A program made the position numbers and the translations under genes. The notes under the pieces are model-generated. The model did not search any database, was not told the DNA's origin, and was given only the letters and a program-made list of their open reading frames with translations. Shown here piece by piece: positions 6,807-8,684 of a stretch of 8,684 bases of DNA. The DNA comes from DATJFH01 sp035495815 (lineage in GTDB: Bacteria; Acidobacteriota; Terriglobia; Bryobacterales; Bryobacteraceae): positions 1-8,684 of the forward strand of contig DATJFH010000207.1 in the NCBI GenBank assembly GCA_035495815.1, given 5' to 3'. The number at the start of each line of letters is the position of its first letter. Position 1 is the stretch's first letter.

Positions 6807-8213
6807 TCAGGCAATGAGCCCCTGCGCCACCGAGCCGGCGACGTCGGTCAGGCGGAAGTCGCGGCCCGCGTAACGGTAGGTGAGCTTTTCGTGATTGAGC
6901 CCCATCAGGTGGAGGAGGGTGGCGTGCAGATCGTGGATGTGCATGCGGTTCTCCACCGCGTGGTAGCCGAACTCATCGGTCGCGCCGTAGATGAATCCCG
7001 GCTTGACGCCCGCGCCGGCCATCCACATGGTGTAGCCGTAAGGGTTGTGATCGCGGCCGTCGGCGTTCTGCGCCCACGGTGTGCGTCCGAATTCGCCGCC
7101 CCAGATCACCAGCGTTTCTTTGAGGAGGCCTCGGGCCTTCAGGTCCTTCAGCAAGCCGGCGATCGGCTTGTCCACCTCGTGAGCATACTGCGTGTGCAGC
7201 TTTTGTAGTTCGGAATGCTGGTCCCAATAACTGTGGGAGCATTGCACGAAGCGCACGCCGCGTTCGGAAAGACGGCGCGCCAGAAGGCACTGCCAGCCGA
7301 AATCGCGGGTCACGGCGTCGTCCAGGCCGTAAAGCTTCTGGGTCTCTGGCGATTCCTTCTCCACCTCGAAGGCAGCCGGCGCTTTGATTTGCATCCGGAA
7401 GGCCAGCTCGAAGGCGCCGATGCGCGCGTCCAGGTCCGGATCGTGATCATTGCGCTCGGCATGACGGCGATTCATCTTCTGCAGCATGTCGAGCTCGTAG
7501 CGCTGAAATTCGGAAGGCAGTCCGCGGGACACCAGATACGGAACCGGCTCCTTGGCGATCTCTTCGACTTTCAAATTCGACGAGCCGACGGGCGTGCCCT
7601 GGTATTCGCTCGGCAGGAAGCTTGAACTCCAGCAATTCTGGCCGCCGTGGCCGAGTCCGGGCTTGATGGTGACAAAGCCGGGCAGGTCCTGATTCTCCGT
7701 GCCGAGCCCGTAAAGCATCCACGCGCCCATGCTGGGACGCTTGAACGAGAAGACGCCGGTGTGCAGCTGCAGCATGGCGGCCCCGTGATCGACGCCGTCG
7801 CCGACCATGGAGCGCACCAGGCACAGGTCGTCGGCGCAGCTGGCCACGTGCGGGAACAGGTCGCTCACCGGCAGACCGCTCTGGCCGTACTGCTTGAAAG
7901 CCCACAACGGCTTCATCAGGCCTCGAACCGAGCTTTCGCCGAAAGTGAGCCCGCGCTTGAAGGGAACGGGCTTACCGTTGTCGCGCTCGAGACGCGGTTT
8001 GGGGTCGAACGTATCCAGCGTGGAGGGTCCGCCGTGCATCAATAGAAAGATGATGCGCTTGGCTTTGGGCGCGAAGTGAGGCGTCTTGGGCGCAAGCGGA
8101 CCGGCGGGAGCGGACTCGGCCGCCATCAGTGCGCGCAATCCCAGAAGTCCGAATCCGGCCGCCGACTGCCGGAGCAGCGCGCGGCGCGGAACCCAGCCTG
8201 CTTTAGTCGCCAT
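6807..8213 (-). CDS. DUF1501 family exported protein, alkaline-phosphatase-like fold
   Basis: DUF1501 proteins belong to the alkaline phosphatase/sulfatase-like superfamily and commonly sit beside DUF1549/DUF1553 genes; their substrate is unknown. The 468-residue product has a twin-arginine-type leader, PRRALLRQSAAGFGLLGL (9-26), suggesting export folded by Tat. Its third residue after RR is Leu rather than the preferred Phe. Conserved blocks follow: FLLMHGGPSTLDTFD (56-70), GDGVDHGAAM (138-147), CSHSYWDQHSEL, VIWGGEFGRTPW (W371 to T378), GRDHNPYG (D388, H389) and HDLHATLLHLMGL (H427, D428, H430). These Asp, His and Glu residues are plausible metal ligands of the superfamily fold. The ATG at 8213 is the first start in frame, and no clear Shine-Dalgarno sequence precedes it. 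The stop lies one base before the ATG of the cytochrome-like gene, so the two are very probably one operon. Confidence 0.93.
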   Translation of the reverse strand: MATKAGWVPRRALLRQSAAGFGLLGLRALMAAESAPAGPLAPKTPHFAPKAKRIIFLLMHGGPSTLDTFDPKPRLERDNGKPVPFKRGLTFGESSVRGLMKPLWAFKQYGQSGLPVSDLFPHVASCADDLCLVRSMVGDGVDHGAAMLQLHTGVFSFKRPSMGAWMLYGLGTENQDLPGFVTIKPGLGHGGQNCWSSSFLPSEYQGTPVGSSNLKVEEIAKEPVPYLVSRGLPSEFQRYELDMLQKMNRRHAERNDHDPDLDARIGAFELAFRMQIKAPAAFEVEKESPETQKLYGLDDAVTRDFGWQCLLARRLSERGVRFVQCSHSYWDQHSELQKLHTQYAHEVDKPIAGLLKDLKARGLLKETLVIWGGEFGRTPWAQNADGRDHNPYGYTMWMAGAGVKPGFIYGATDEFGYHAVENRMHIHDLHATLLHLMGLNHEKLTYRYAGRDFRLTDVAGSVAQGLIA

Positions 8214-8243
8214 ATGGTTAGTTTAATGCATCCCGACAAATCA

Positions 8244-8270
8244 GGATTTTGCGCTCCCGCGCCCAAATCC
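8244..8270 (-). terminator. Imperfect stem-loop between the HEPN and DUF1501 genes
   Basis: GGATTT (8244-8249) pairs with AAATCC (8265-8270), and GCGC (8251-8254) pairs with GCGC (8259-8262) around a TCCC loop. One unpaired base on one side and two on the other separate the two stems. It starts three bases past the HEPN stop codon on the minus strand. Only scattered T residues follow, so it may be a weak terminator or an RNA 3'-end hairpin separating the HEPN transcript from the DUF1501 operon. Confidence 0.35.
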
Positions 8271-8272
8271 AA

Positions 8273-8683
8273 CTACCGTTGCGCGTCGGCGACCACCTTG
8301 GCCAATACCGCCCTCACGACGGCCGCCGCCAGCCTCAACGTATCGGTAGCCTGATCGAACCCGGGCTCGGCCAAATCATTGGGATAGCGGAACCGGAATG
8401 CGTACTCGGTCAGCGCGTCCACCGGCAGCAGAACCTCTCCCAAGGCTGGGTCCAATTGACCACAGAGGGTGCGCAACTGCTCCAGGTCGTCCGTTGTGAA
8501 TGCGACCTGCCGCCAGGTGAGATATCCCTTCAACGCTTTCTCCACGGCCTGTTCGGAATGGAACAGGGAACTGCCGACGAAGGGAGGTGAGGCGGTCAGC
8601 ACGAATTCGGCCTCCCGCAGATCTTCATTCGCCTTGATAAACCACGCTTGTGTGGCTATTACATGGGTGGGATCTTGCAGCAT
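8273..8683 (-). CDS. HEPN domain protein
   Basis: The 136-residue, largely helical product matches the HEPN family (PF05168 type). The N-terminal helix reads WFIKANEDLREAEFVL. The hallmark central helix is SLFHSEQAVEKALKGYL, followed by TTDDLEQL and a C-terminal helix with LRLAAAVVRAVLAKVV. Many members read TTHDL at the second block; here the histidine is aspartate. No R-X4-6-H ribonuclease motif is visible, so RNase activity is not supported. HEPN proteins of this sort are usually encoded beside an MNT-type minimal nucleotidyltransferase, as toxin-antitoxin-like pairs or of unknown role. Such a partner would lie beyond the right edge of the window. The ATG at 8683 is one base from the edge, so a longer start upstream cannot be excluded, though the length is normal for the family. 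Membership in an operon with the DUF1501 gene is doubtful given the stem-loop in the gap. Confidence 0.85.
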   Translation of the reverse strand: MLQDPTHVIATQAWFIKANEDLREAEFVLTASPPFVGSSLFHSEQAVEKALKGYLTWRQVAFTTDDLEQLRTLCGQLDPALGEVLLPVDALTEYAFRFRYPNDLAEPGFDQATDTLRLAAAVVRAVLAKVVADAQR

Positions 8684-8684
8684 G

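Noticed and set aside
5645..6817. Plus-strand open frame of 390 codons opposite the cytochrome-like gene
   Set aside because: It is antisense to a strongly conserved PSCyt1-DUF1549 coding region and shows no domain of its own.
8214..8272. Promoter for the DUF1501 gene in the short upstream gap
   Set aside because: No pair of -35 and -10 elements with acceptable spacing matched consensus well enough to support a call.

Overview
The window is GC-rich bacterial DNA in which every recognisable gene lies on the minus strand. In transcription order, from high to low coordinates, these are a HEPN-domain protein, a DUF1501 protein, a PSCyt1-DUF1549-DUF1553 c-type cytochrome-like protein, feoA, feoB, and a decayed ankyrin-repeat gene. 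The DUF1501 plus DUF1549/DUF1553 pair is greatly expanded in Planctomycetes, Verrucomicrobia and the Bryobacter/Solibacter branch of Acidobacteriota. The style of the ankyrin protein, as I remember that family, points most to a Solibacter-like acidobacterium. This is an inference from gene content, because no rRNA or other phylogenetic marker is present.

Right part (6.8-8.7 kb): the HEPN gene starts almost at the window edge and is followed by a short gap holding an imperfect stem-loop. Then comes the DUF1501 gene, which overlaps or abuts the DUF1549/DUF1553 gene (4.1-6.8 kb). Both products carry export signals. They look like a translationally coupled pair of periplasmic or surface proteins: one with an alkaline-phosphatase-like fold, the other with two haem c attachment motifs. 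Their substrate is unknown.

Middle (1.8-4.0 kb): feoA and feoB overlap by 4 bases and form a ferrous-iron uptake operon. Directly upstream of feoA is a strong sigma70-type promoter. Its -10 element sits inside an 8-base inverted repeat, and the predicted transcript start falls at the feoA ATG. This suggests an operator-controlled, leaderless mRNA.

Left part (1-1.4 kb): an ankyrin-repeat gene can be read almost end to end, but only by changing frame twice. It also lacks the N-terminal part usual for its relatives, and homology starts at an imperfect palindrome. I treat it as a recent pseudogene, with assembly error as the alternative. The region between it and feoB (about 1.45-1.82 kb) has no convincing gene.

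I found no CRISPR array, tRNA, rRNA, transposase or defence island. I do not see an undescribed multi-gene system here. The best leads are the feoA control region, the broken ankyrin gene and the cytochrome/DUF1501 pair next to the iron transporter.
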